A stretch of 64,000 nucleotides of DNA, taken from the NCBI GenBank assembly GCA_003586115.2, contig QVOM02000113.1:526408-590407 (forward strand). The letters are read 5' to 3'. Made by a program: the position numbers and the translations under genes. The notes below the pieces were generated by a model, which made no database searches, was not told the origin of the DNA, and saw only the letters and a list, made by a program, of their open reading frames with translations. Source of the DNA: Salvator merianae. Lineage: Eukaryota; Chordata; Lepidosauria; Squamata; Teiidae. This document shows positions 1 through 8,124 of the stretch, in pieces (position 1 is the first letter of the stretch; each line of letters begins with the position of its first letter).

Positions 1-489
1 TTGCTTTCTGAGCTGTGATGGCCATCCTTGAGCAAGAGCAGAAGAAAATTATAAATTATACCGCTCCCTCCTTTTGTCTTTTTTTTTTTTTTTTTGTATT
101 CTTCCATTTCCTTCACTGGACTGCACTCTCCCCCTTTTCTCCTGTTTACTGTTCCAATGTTAAAAATGTAACTACTTCTTTAATGAAACAGAGGAGTTAT
201 AGCTTTGCTGGGTTGCTCCAATTTCTTTGGAGAGCTCTAATCAATATTTGTTTGGGAAACAACTGATATTTTTGCAGGCAGTAATTGATAGGAGGTTCAA
301 ATAGGTAAATCACGGGAGAGGATTTCAATAGATTGGGGGGTTCCAACCCATAGCACTGCCTCTTACCATCTACCATTTACTAACCCTTATCTTCCTCTAA
401 TAATCTGCCCATCTGCCTCTCAGCAAGGAGCCCTGATTGGCTGAAAAAATCCCCCATGCTTCTATAGTTTGACTGGCCTCTTGAAGCAA
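1..489. other. Unassigned AT-rich DNA with poly-T
   Basis: No coding or RNA feature is recognised here. The only distinct item is a run of about 20 T at 78-96. The open frame starting at 15 reads through that run into a hydrophobic low-complexity peptide, which is a composition effect. Confidence 0.5.
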
Positions 490-790
490 TCACTGACCAG
501 AGTCAATGTGTGATGAAGAATTGCTCAAGAATTGCTTAAGCTTTATTCAGTACACCCTCAGTATATATAGCTCTAGCAGCTACCTGTTTTGCATAGCTAC
601 TAGTCATAACAACAGCTGCTTCAAATACTGATAAGTACATGTTTATCATAACAGCATTGCCTCTTCCTGACAGCTGGCCAAACGCCTCCGTACCTTTCCC
701 AGGCTCTGGAGCCTGGGAAGATTTTCATTCTTCAAGGTCTTATTTACCCAGGCCATGAAGAATCAATCCAGCTCCCGAAACAGGTTTGCC
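490..790 (-). repeat. LTR-like segment, probable solo LTR remnant
   Basis: On the minus strand a TATA-like 'gctatatatactga' (about 570) is followed some 20-25 bases later by 'gaataaagctt' (about 540). After that comes a stretch with repeated 'attgct/attctt' before 'gactctggtcag'. A TATA box placed a short distance before AATAAA is the usual U3-R arrangement of a retroviral or retrotransposon LTR. No TG...CA ends, target duplication, primer-binding site or gag/pol coding sequence was found, so the limits are approximate. A unique AT-rich sequence with chance signals is the alternative. Confidence 0.3.
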
Positions 791-925
791 CATCTCTGGC
801 CAGATCAACCCTACAGCCTCTAATCTGTTTATTTGCCTTATCTTAGTTCTTAGAGCTGAGGAAGTTTTACTGTATGTCTTGTTTACTGTAATGACAGGTA
901 AAATCTCTCCACTACATAAAAAATA

Positions 926-964
926 CTATATATATATATATACACACACACACATATATATATA
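926..964. repeat. (TA)n(CA)n(TA)n microsatellite
   Basis: Compound dinucleotide array: TA units, then CA units, then TA units again. The frame from 786 runs through it and gives an alternating Y-I/H-T peptide, so that frame is not a gene. Confidence 0.9.
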
Positions 965-966
965 CA

Positions 967-2005
967 TTGTGCAACACCACACTACTGATAAGAGAGGTGC
1001 AGTGAGTTATATCGGTTTGAGGAAAATAACTCTCCTATGCACAATTTCTGCAGGATTTTGCAGGCTAATTGGTTGGTGTCGTGGACAATTGACTATCAAG
1101 GGACATCAGGAAAAATGTGGAGTGAAAAAACACACTCAAAACAAGTCAAGTTCCAAAGAATAATTTTTTGATACAGCAAAAAGTTCAAAAGCCAAGAAAA
1201 AAGCCTGAATCAACTGATCAACAAACTTTCAGTAAGGCAAAACTCTCAGTACAGCCAGGATAGCAAGCAGCAGCAGCTACAATATACCTCCTATAACTGA
1301 GTGCTAAAAGCATTATCTCTAAATGTTTTCTCTTGTTAAGCAACGATTGACACATGACCTGCTATAGCCTAGCTACTTGATTTCCGTTTCCACTGAAGGA
1401 AGGGAATAAAAGAGCTTTTTACACCCAAACACTGCTGTTGGCTAAAGATTAAGGGGGAACCCCTACAATTTTTCTTACTCTCCAGCACACTGTTGACAGA
1501 TATCCATCTATGAGGAGGACACAGAATAGTCAAAATGCAGAAACAGTGGAAGCAAGGCTCAGAGCTTGCAGAACTCAGAACAAGCACTCATATTAAGTCC
1601 AGCAAAGAGTCTGTAGTGAGAAATAGTCCACTTGAGGATAAAGTACAGAAAGCATGGTCAGGAAGATTCATGGTGAGGCAAAAAGGTGATCTGATGACAG
1701 CAGAGAGCGAAGGAAGCTTCTGATGATGGAGGGTGTACTGTGAAGGGTTTAGATGTTGGGAGACTATGCCATGCCCTGACTGGGTACACTTTTTGTCACT
1801 AATTCTGATATAGCAGCTGTCACCTAAAGTGAAGGTAATACCTCTGGGTGGCAATAAATTGACGTCCATATACTTGCTAAGTTTAAAACAGAACCCATGT
1901 GCTTTTGGGGACGTGTGTATAGCCAGCATTCTGTGTGCACAATTTCATGTTATATGCAGAGAGCAGAGGATGTCTGCATACTAGTGATAAATGACTTTTA
2001 GATAG
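967..2005. other. Unassigned DNA
   Basis: About 1 kb with several short overlapping frames on both strands, none with a recognisable domain, splice context or repeat signature. Nothing can be named. Confidence 0.5.
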
Positions 2006-2079
2006 CTTGATTAGAAACAAGGAAGTAAGACACACAGAAGAAAGCTTGTCAACCACTGGGACATCAGTCTCTTTGCATA

Positions 2080-2500
2080 TTAAACCAAGCTTAGCCAACA
2101 TTCTTGATGTTTGCATTCGAGATCCAAATCTGTTTTCCAGTTCAAACAAAGAGTTTGCAAAGTTGCTCAATAACATCTTTCGGGATTTTGATTTGGTTGC
2201 ACCAGTTCTGGTTAGTTTGCAAGGATTGCCATTCAAGATTGGTAAGCAAGACATCTGGAGCACTGTTTCAATGCAAACTGTTTCCTTGTGGTGTAAAAGG
2301 AGGGGGTCAGAGGAGGGGGTCTTAAAATGGAGTTTTCTTTCCCAAATGGAGTTTAACTAGCTCACGTATTCTATGCTTTTCTGGTTGAGACCTTATGTTT
2401 TCAAAACTGTCCAAGGTTCAAGCCCATACCTTGGCACACAGCTGCTATGAATCTTACGCACCAAAATATGTCAAAAGTTCCTATTCATGAAGACAAATAG
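2080..2500. repeat. Dispersed repeat family C, copy 1
   Basis: Similar by eye to 40.33-40.76 kb: both have 'attc(t/c)tgatgtttgcatt', then 'tttccttgtgg', then 'ttaaaatg', then 'aaatggagttta' in the same order and spacing. The 'cttatg(t)accaaag' region of the 54 kb and 63 kb copies has a weaker counterpart near 2455 ('cttacgcaccaaaatatg'). Four diverged copies in 64 kb indicate an old interspersed repeat, perhaps an LTR. The frames at 2007 and 2104 lie inside it and have no recognisable product. Confidence 0.45.
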
Positions 2501-2672
2501 TAACATTATGAGTTGCTATTATGATTTGGCTAATTGAATCTCATTTTGATTTTGATTCTGCTTTCTGTGTAATGAAATTATACTTTGTATGTCTTTTACA
2601 CTTCATAAATGAAACTTTCTATCAGCCTAGCTATTTGCCCCTTCATAAGTATCAACTCTGTGTCAACTGTCA

Positions 2673-2680
2673 GTCTAAAC
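2673..2680. other. Left target-site duplication of the 4.4 kb element
   Basis: 'gtctaaac' precedes the terminal 'tagggacgtgca'. The matching right copy at 7110-7117 is 'gtcaaaaa' (6 of 8 identical). A length of 8 bp is the hAT-type duplication size and equals the perfect duplication around the related element at 8125-9057. Confidence 0.5.
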
Positions 2681-2830
2681 TAGGGACGTGCAGGAAGAGT
2701 TCGTGACATTCAAATTTTGTACGAAAATGGTGTTTTCTCCATTTTCGCACGAAATGCGAACGGAAAATGGAAGAGCGAATGCGAATGGCAAAGGTCCTGG
2801 CGACTTTCACTGCAGTTTGGGACCTTCGCC
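2681..2830. promoter_or_regulatory. Left subterminal TTTTCG/CGAAAA cluster
   Basis: Within 150 bp of the left end there are repeated 'acgaaaa', 'attttcgc', 'acgaaatgcgaac' and 'ggaaaatgg' motifs in both orientations. The right end (6975-7105) and both ends of the 8.1 kb element have the same motif class. Subterminal repeats of this kind commonly serve as transposase binding sites in hAT elements; that role is inferred here. Confidence 0.45.
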
Positions 2831-3149
2831 ATTTGCTGCAATCTCCCTCTTTTTTTTCGCCGCTAGAATATTCATTGCATCAAAGCATTGAAGCTTCACT
2901 GCCTCACGACACTGCCTCTAGAGGTTGCAGGGAGGTAGTGTAAGCAATGACGAAAGACAGTATTTCATCTCGCATGAGGATGAGAACTGACTCAGATGGC
3001 TGTACTTCGAGGAATTAATAAAATTGATTGAAGTGCGTTGTGGTAGATATAATTCTGATGTTTGGGAAATGGAGGGCAAGAGGTACAACTGTCAGGTCAT
3101 CCTGTTTTCGCTACTACTCTGAACCACGGAAGGTATGGGGCTACTTTGT

Positions 3150-3288
3150 GCGCCGCTGAGCCCTCCCTCCTCGTAAGGAGGAGGTGCTTGTCACCTGGAC
3201 TCTGTCTAATTGAGTTAATAGTTTTTTGCCCTCAAAAACCTCATGATTAGAATTATTGTATTGTCTGTGTAAAAAAGTTTAGCAAAGC
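3150..3288 (+). repeat. Internal direct repeat, copy 1
   Basis: From 'cgccgctgagccctcc' through 'cctcgtaaggagga', 'tggactctgtctaa', 'aaaacctca' to 'aaagtttagcaaag'. It is matched in the same orientation at 3613-3755 with small gaps. Each copy contains the short hairpin 'cctcctcgtaaggagg' or a variant of it, the same motif that lies in the inverted repeat arms of the 8.1 kb element. Confidence 0.75.
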
Positions 3289-3612
3289 TTTAAAGGGAAG
3301 GGCAGGCTTGCGGCTGGAAGCGAAACTGACTTTTAAGGTATGCCGGTAGGTGCGAGCTATGCCCAGAAACTATGGAGCTCCAATGGCAGGTAGCTTCTAT
3401 CGAACGAAAGTACCCCTCCATTTTCGCTTAGTTCCCACGCGCCTCTTACACACAGTTGATACAGAAGAAGAAGAGGGGAGGGATGACGAGCCCCTCTAAG
3501 GGCACCACCACTCAGCTAGTGGGATAGCTAATAAGTTGCATTGCAACTTCTTTCCTCCCGCGGCCACCTGCCAGTCTTCTCAATTGTGCACCTAAGTGAA
3601 GCCCATTGCTTC

Positions 3613-3755
3613 ACGCACTGCTGAGCCCTCCAGCCTCGTAAGGAGGAGTTGCTTGTCAGCTGGACTCTGTCTAAATGAGTTAGTGACCTGATTGTTTTTC
3701 GCCCTTAAAAACCTCACAATTACAATTATTGTCTGTGTGAAAAAGTTTAGCAAAG
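3613..3755 (+). repeat. Internal direct repeat, copy 2
   Basis: Second copy of the repeat at 3150-3288. It has an extra short stretch ('tgacctgattg') before 'tttttcgccc'. About 460 bp separates equivalent positions of the two copies, so this is a spaced segmental repeat within the transposon rather than a tandem array. Confidence 0.75.
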
Positions 3756-3974
3756 TTACTACGGAGCATCGATGGAACGAAGGAATCATTGGCAGCATTG
3801 GCGGGCGGCTACTGAATAGAGGCTGTTAAATGAAGAAAAGGACTCAAGTAGGCGCGCATTAGTGCTGATTCACGTGTGTGAACAGAGTGTAAAGCTGGAA
3901 AAAGAGGTAACTTGCTACTAGCTTGGAAAGTCTCCCTTCCCAGGTGGGGCTTAATAAGGTCACTTGACCCACAC

Positions 3975-4144
3975 ACACCTTAAAAGGGCATGGTGGACAA
4001 AGAGCTCAGCCAAGACCACCAGTCACCGTGGAGAGGGTGAATCACAGTGGCTACTGTACTCCTAGCCAATCCCAGAGCAGGTTTCCCAGGCCAATAAATG
4101 TGAGCAGTGGGCGGAACTGTTTAATAGTCACCTCGTAGGCCAAA
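3975..4144 (+). promoter_or_regulatory. Possible promoter and 5' leader of the Myb/SANT-like gene
   Basis: Upstream of the ATG at 4145 lie a TATA-like 'ccttaaaaggg' (about 3978) and a CCAAT-like 'agccaatccc' (about 4063). The ATG sits in 'gccaaaatgtct', with A at -3, a favourable context. All of these are weak single motifs; the assignment depends on the downstream domain being a real gene. Confidence 0.25.
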
Positions 4145-4492
4145 ATGTCTACCCGCTATCTATATTGGCAGGTAGACGAAATAGAGGCCCTGCTGGATGC
4201 CCTGATAGCATCCAATGGGCCAAGAGAGCGGCTTATGACCTGCACCTGCAGGCAAAATTGAAGCCTCTTCCTAGAGGCACTGAGAAGCCTGCAGATGCGG
4301 GGATTCAGGCGCTCTGTGGCCCAATGTAGATTAAAATTTAAGGCGCTCAGGGCCACCTTCTACAGAGCCCTGGAGGCCCATGATGGGTCTACCCCCCCTG
4401 CCAGAAAAGGCCACCTTTCTACTCCCTCCTCCGACAACTGTGGAAGGTTGCTGGGAGGCCCCACTGGAGCCATCGCCACCAGGCAACTTCAG
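4145..4492 (+). pseudogene. Myb/SANT-like DNA-binding domain exon, one in-frame stop
   Basis: The frame from ATG 4145 encodes a trihelix-type Myb/SANT-like domain: W8, then EIEALLDAL (residues 12-20), RERL, then after a single TGA (codon 39, 4259-4261) the same frame continues SLFLEALRSLQMRGFRRS, VAQCRLKFKALRA (58-70), FYRALE. The order 'W...E..LL...N...GF.RS..QCR.K.K.LR..Y' is the family hallmark. Keeping one frame across the stop suggests a recent nonsense change, possibly CGA to TGA. The exon ends at CAG (4490-4492) followed by a good donor 'gtatgt', phase 0. Proteins with this domain are made by some DNA transposons, classically as the second Harbinger gene, and by host genes derived from them. 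In this element it would bind the transposon ends or a host target. Domain identity is fairly secure; its partner transposase is not visible. Confidence 0.65.
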
Positions 4493-4864
4493 GTATGTGC
4501 CTTGTGATGGAATCCCCCCTACTGCCCCCTAAATTAAATATGGTGTAACTACAGCCACAGATGCGCTTGTGCATCTGTGCCATTCTCTTGGCAATGATAG
4601 AATAAGTGGTTAGCTGCCTTCTCCTGATGTCAGTGGGAAGGAACTGAATTGGGTGGGGACCTTATGCAGGGGGGAGGGTATAGAATTGTAACGGTGTCTA
4701 GTACCATATGACTAAGCTGTCCTAGGTCTCCAGATTAAAAATGTTTTCCTGCTTTCTGCTGCATATGTGGCTGGCATCAATTCTGTATTGGTTTCTTATG
4801 CATTTGGCCCAAACTGCAAACTTTTGAATCACATTAAACAATTTATACATTCATTGCTTTCCAG
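4493..4864 (+). other. Putative intron of the Myb/SANT-like gene
   Basis: It begins 'gtatgt' directly after the domain exon and ends 'ttgctttccag' at 4864, giving 372 bp with GT...AG ends and a pyrimidine-rich acceptor. The acceptor directly precedes the acidic-coding stretch. No transcript evidence is available, and the frame does not stay open across the junction as it stands. Confidence 0.35.
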
Positions 4865-5460
4865 CCTGAGACATCATGACGGAGGAGGTGGGGGAGTTCC
4901 CAGAGGAGGAGGAGGAGGAGGAGGAGGAGGAGGAGATGGCTGTTGCACCTGCACAGCCACCAGAAGATACGTTGGCCTTTGGAAGGGATGCTGATGTTCT
5001 GCCCCCTGCTGACCCGTGGCTTGCAGTGGTTGCAGGCAGTGTACTTTGGAGCATCAGGGCAGAGTGCAAAATGCCTCCACACTACGCTGACCTCTGGGCT
5101 ACCATGACGCACCCGCTTTGCTGGTGGTGATGGTTCTGCTGCTGCTGGCTCCTTCTGGGGACCAGAACCATCACCTCCCCCCCAGCCCAAGGCCGAGAAG
5201 GACCAGGGTGAGGCTCCTGCTCCTCCTCGATCTTGGCCTGCGAGGTCGCACTGGAACCCGGGACAGGTGGGGGAGGCCCAGCTGCCATAGCAGTTGGCAA
5301 CTCCCCCCCCCCCACCTCTTTCCTTGCTGGAGGAACCTGGGATTCCTCAGCATGAAGGAGGCAGCTATGCAGCTCTGCTGAGGAAGACCGTCCAGCAGCA
5401 GCAGGCTCAGGCCCAGCTTCCCGTCGGGGAAAGTTGAGCCTGCGCACTGCGTGCTCGAGG
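4865..5460 (+). pseudogene. Downstream exon remnant, acidic and proline-rich linker
   Basis: Directly after the putative acceptor, the frame from ATG 4876 encodes MTEEVGEFP followed by a run of eleven Glu and then a Pro/Ala-rich segment. A second frame from about 5115 gives a Gly/Ala/Pro/Lys-rich segment up to a stop near 5288. Acidic runs and low-complexity linkers commonly follow the Myb/SANT-like domain in transposon-derived proteins, but the frame here does not join to the domain exon in phase. At least one frameshift or a different acceptor is needed. The (GAG)n tract at 4903-4935 is a likely site of length change. No catalytic domain follows. Confidence 0.35.
4903..4935 (+). repeat. (GAG)n trinucleotide tract
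   Basis: Eleven near-perfect GAG units encoding the poly-Glu run of the exon remnant. The antisense frames read it as poly-Ser or poly-Leu. Confidence 0.9.
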
Positions 5461-5922
5461 GTCCACCTTGTGACAGGGACTTGGGGAGTAGGCCCCTCAG
5501 ATGCCTGCCTGCCACGGTCAGCAACAACTCTCCCTTCCCCCCTACCTACTAGCAATCTAGCCTTGCTTCTGTCTCTGCCCTTCCCAGCCATCTATACTAG
5601 TAATTTAATGAGAGCCCTAAATGCCTATAGCCCTAGCAGGGGTGAGGTGGGGGCTGGAGCCCTGAAGGCTCCAGGTAGCCTAGGAGGGATGGGTGGGGGG
5701 GACCTATTTAATTGGGATGTGTGTGCACTGCTGTGTGACACACACAAACCTGTGAACCGAATTACCCCAGAGAAGCAGCAGGCTTACTTTAGGGGAGCCT
5801 TACTAGAATTTAGTTGGGGGAGGGCAAAGCAGGAATTTGATGGGTGCATGGGGAGGGGGAACTAATAAAGAGGGAGGGAGATGGTTTTTGGGGACCCTGC
5901 ACTAGCAACCCTCCCTGCCTTG
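5461..5922. other. Transposon interior, unassigned
   Basis: GC-rich sequence with G-runs such as 'ggtgggggggacc', and a frame from 5434 that has no recognisable domain. 'aactaataaag' near 5861 could be a polyadenylation-type signal for the upstream gene, followed by a G-rich stretch; this is speculative. Confidence 0.3.
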
Positions 5923-5960
5923 TCCTAACCCTAGCCTAACCCTAATCCTAACCCTAACCC
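5923..5960. repeat. Short telomere-like (CCCTAA)n array
   Basis: Five or six 'cctaac/cctaat' units, mostly of the vertebrate telomere type with single-base variants ('ccctagcctaac', 'cctaatcctaac'). A further scattered 'accctaacactaaccctgag' lies at about 6028-6047. The array is inside the 4.4 kb transposon, so it is a short interstitial array, not a chromosome end. Confidence 0.7.
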
Positions 5961-6054
5961 ACTATGTTGAAGGACCTATTTAGGGGAACATATACCCACC
6001 ACTAGCTAACTGTGTGCCTGTGCACGCACCCTAACACTAACCCTGAGACCCTTG

Positions 6055-6125
6055 CCCTCCCCCTCTCCTCTCCTCTCCTCTCCTCTCCTCTCCTCCCTTC
6101 CCTTCCCTTCCCCTCCACTCCCCTA
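6055..6125. repeat. Polypyrimidine tract, (CTCTC)n then (CCCTT)n
   Basis: About 70 bases almost purely C and T, first as TCTCC/CTCTC pentamers and then as CCCTT units. The homopurine-homopyrimidine strand with mirror symmetry could form a triplex; that is an inference. A frame starting at 6052 translates it as a Ser/Pro/Leu repeat and is not a gene. Confidence 0.85.
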
Positions 6126-6960
6126 TCCCCCCAGCCCCAAATTAATGCAAAAAAAAGTTAAAAGGAAAAGGAAAAGAACTGAGAAGAGCAGTAAAGACAA
6201 CACAAGACAAGAGAGAAATGAGAAAGTGAACCCCAGAGAGCCACTAGACCACCCCACCGCGCGAAGCCCATGTCACGGTCTGAAGAGAGAGAGCTACCTC
6301 CTCCTCCTTCAGTCAGTGACAGATCAGCTCCTATCCACCCGAAAAGAAGAAGGGTTAACAATTCTTCGGAGCCTCTTTTATAAGGTGCTTTCAACCCCCC
6401 CCCCCATTTTAAACGAAAACATCAAATGTCATAATGGATTACCTGTTTCCCTGGTAGCAAGGAATCAAACGAAAATAAACAAGGTGCCCAACAAACCAGG
6501 AGAAATAATTCAAAATCCAAAGGCCAATCGCTGATACCAATATAGAAGCCAATAGGAAATAATTTCTGATCCATTCGATCGCCAAAGTGCAGTCATGCGC
6601 ACGCACACACAGACATAATAGGGGGAGTGAAAGACGCATCGAAAATTTCAAAAGATCAACGCGAACGGAATACCTTCGCTTGCATTCATGTGTCAGATTA
6701 CAGAAAATCGAGCATTTCCATGCAACCTCGCAGTCCCCTGTGAGTACTGTGGCTTCATTGCATCGCGCCCTCGTACAAGCTAGCCGCCGCTTAAACTGCT
6801 TATAATTCAACCCTGCGCAATTTTTTCCTTACAAAAAAATAATACCTCCTTAAACTACTAAGCTACATGCTCAAACGTGAAAGTGAGAGGGGGACATGTG
6901 AGGCGTTTTCATACAGAAATAAGTGAATGTTGTTAGATAGTTTATGTGACTTATTTTGCA
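6126..6960. other. Transposon interior, right part, unassigned
   Basis: AT-rich again after about 6150, with a C12-13 run near 6391. Frames at 6052-6534 (+) and 6439-6810 (-) have no recognised domain. No transposase motif seen. Confidence 0.4.
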
Positions 6961-6964
6961 AGGC

Positions 6965-7109
6965 ACGTGCCCTGGGTTTTTGCGAAGATTTTCGCAATGA
7001 AAACGAAGCTCTCCCTTTTCGTGCCTAGCGTTTTCGCACGAATACGAAGCTCCGTTGCTTCGTAGCCTTGCGAAACGAAAAGCAGAAAATTCTTTCGTGC
7101 ACATCCCTA
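6965..7109. promoter_or_regulatory. Right terminal and subterminal region
   Basis: 'gggtttttgcgaagattttcgcaatgaaaacgaa...' up to 'ttcgtgcacatcccta' matches the right end of the 8.1 kb element (about 8920-9057) nearly base for base in many blocks. It contains about ten TTTTCG/CGAAAA or GCGAA motifs. This is the shared, presumably transposase-recognised, end of the family. Confidence 0.55.
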
Positions 7110-7117
7110 GTCAAAAA
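7110..7117. other. Right target-site duplication of the 4.4 kb element
   Basis: 'gtcaaaaa' directly after 'catcccta'. It pairs with 'gtctaaac' at 2673-2680. Confidence 0.5.
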
Positions 7118-7439
7118 CTTTTGTCATTTAAATGTCCTGCTCATATGTCTAGAGTTCTTCTTGTAACACAACTGTATCTCTATCATAAAGTCTTTTTAAG
7201 CATGGCATCCATTTACTGTCATGAAGAGTGTATTTTTTTGCTTGCTATAATGTTTGCATTTAACATGGGATCACTGAATACTCTACACTTAACATTTAAA
7301 TAGAAACAAATAAATAAAAACAAATCTAAAATAGTTTTTAAACTGCAGCAACCTAAAAAAAATACGCTTATAACTGAAGAAGGCTCAAGGTAACGAGGCA
7401 TAGCTTTGTTGGACAGAGCAGCACTTAAGTTTCCTGAGG

Positions 7440-8085
7440 TAAAGACCATTTTTTCGTCTGTGCTAGCATAGTACTTTACCATGCAGCACAGACACTGTCT
7501 GCACTGTGTGGACAAAAATGGGCCCTGAAGCTGATGGTGCAAACACTGATAACCATGCCAAATCTTCACCACAGCAGTGGCCAGCTAGGGTCCAGTCACT
7601 GCCATGATGACCAGCAGCAGTGCCACACACATGCATGCTCATGTGCAATCAGTCAGGTCTTCGAGATGACGCAGGCCTGATTGGGCCCGCACAATGCTCC
7701 AGTCGGGCCTGATATGCCCCATAGGGCCTGCAGTGCCCAATCTGGACTTGTGATGCCCATTTGAGTGTGTGACTGATTATTGCCATGACAGCAGCCAACA
7801 AGTGGCTGGCTGCTGCAGTGGTAACCACCAGGCTCATGCAGTGTGCAGGCGTGATCTGCCAATTGTGACAGTGTAATCAGGCCTATCTGATTGACCTATG
7901 CCCCAATCATTATGAGCTCCAGATAAAGTTCCAGACTACAATTTAGTTCCTGACTACCTGCAGTAGAAGCAATTGGGAGTCTACGAAGCATGCTCCTGGT
8001 TGCTTCAGCCATGCTGCAGTGCAGATGCACTTGGACAGCAAACATGCTAGATGCTTGCTACCGTCAAGTGCAAATAAGGCACAAA
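7440..8085. repeat. Family B DNA-transposon-like repeat, fragment
   Basis: Shares 'cactgccatgatgacc(a/g)gca' with 25.62 kb and a variant 'ccatggtgaccagcag' at 48.97 kb, and related order of 'ggccagc' and 'tgccataacag' blocks. It ends with 'caagtgcaaataaggcac', resembling the 'aagtgcaaaaaggcc' ends of other copies. Internal inverted similarity (around 7570-7620 versus 7780-7860) suggests a fold-back structure. No coding potential is visible. Confidence 0.4.
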
Positions 8086-8116
8086 TTGTGTTCCATGATG
8101 AGTATATAGTCAAGAT

Positions 8117-8124
8117 GTACACAG
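8117..8124. other. Left 8-bp target-site duplication
   Basis: 'gtacacag', identical to 9058-9065. Perfect duplication implies a comparatively young insertion. Confidence 0.85.

Larger units (their letters stand above)
2681..7109 (+). mobile_element. hAT-like DNA transposon, 4.4 kb, gene-bearing
   Basis: The element begins 'tagggacgtgca' and ends 'tgcacatcccta', so the ends are inverted repeats with one mismatch in 12. Imperfect 8-bp duplications flank it. Both end regions are dense in TTTTCG/CGAAAA motifs and are shared with the 933-bp element at 8125-9057, which shows they belong to one family. The interior carries a decayed Myb/SANT-like gene (4145 onward), two ~140-bp direct repeats, a (GAG)n tract, a telomere-like array and a CT-rich tract, and is more GC-rich than its surroundings. 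I see no hAT transposase or dimerisation domain. It may therefore be a non-autonomous element, or a composite in which a second element landed inside. Superfamily assignment rests on termini and duplication length only. Confidence 0.7.

Noticed and set aside
5082..5591. 169-codon minus-strand open frame, the second longest group in the window
   Set aside because: It is antisense to the exon remnant of the Myb/SANT-like gene in GC-rich, low-complexity DNA. The peptide is Pro/Ala/Ser/Arg-rich with no domain, and overlapping frames on both strands are equally open.
6052..6534. 160-codon plus-strand frame
   Set aside because: It starts in the (CTCTC)n tract and continues as a Lys/Arg-rich and then featureless peptide; no domain and no start context.
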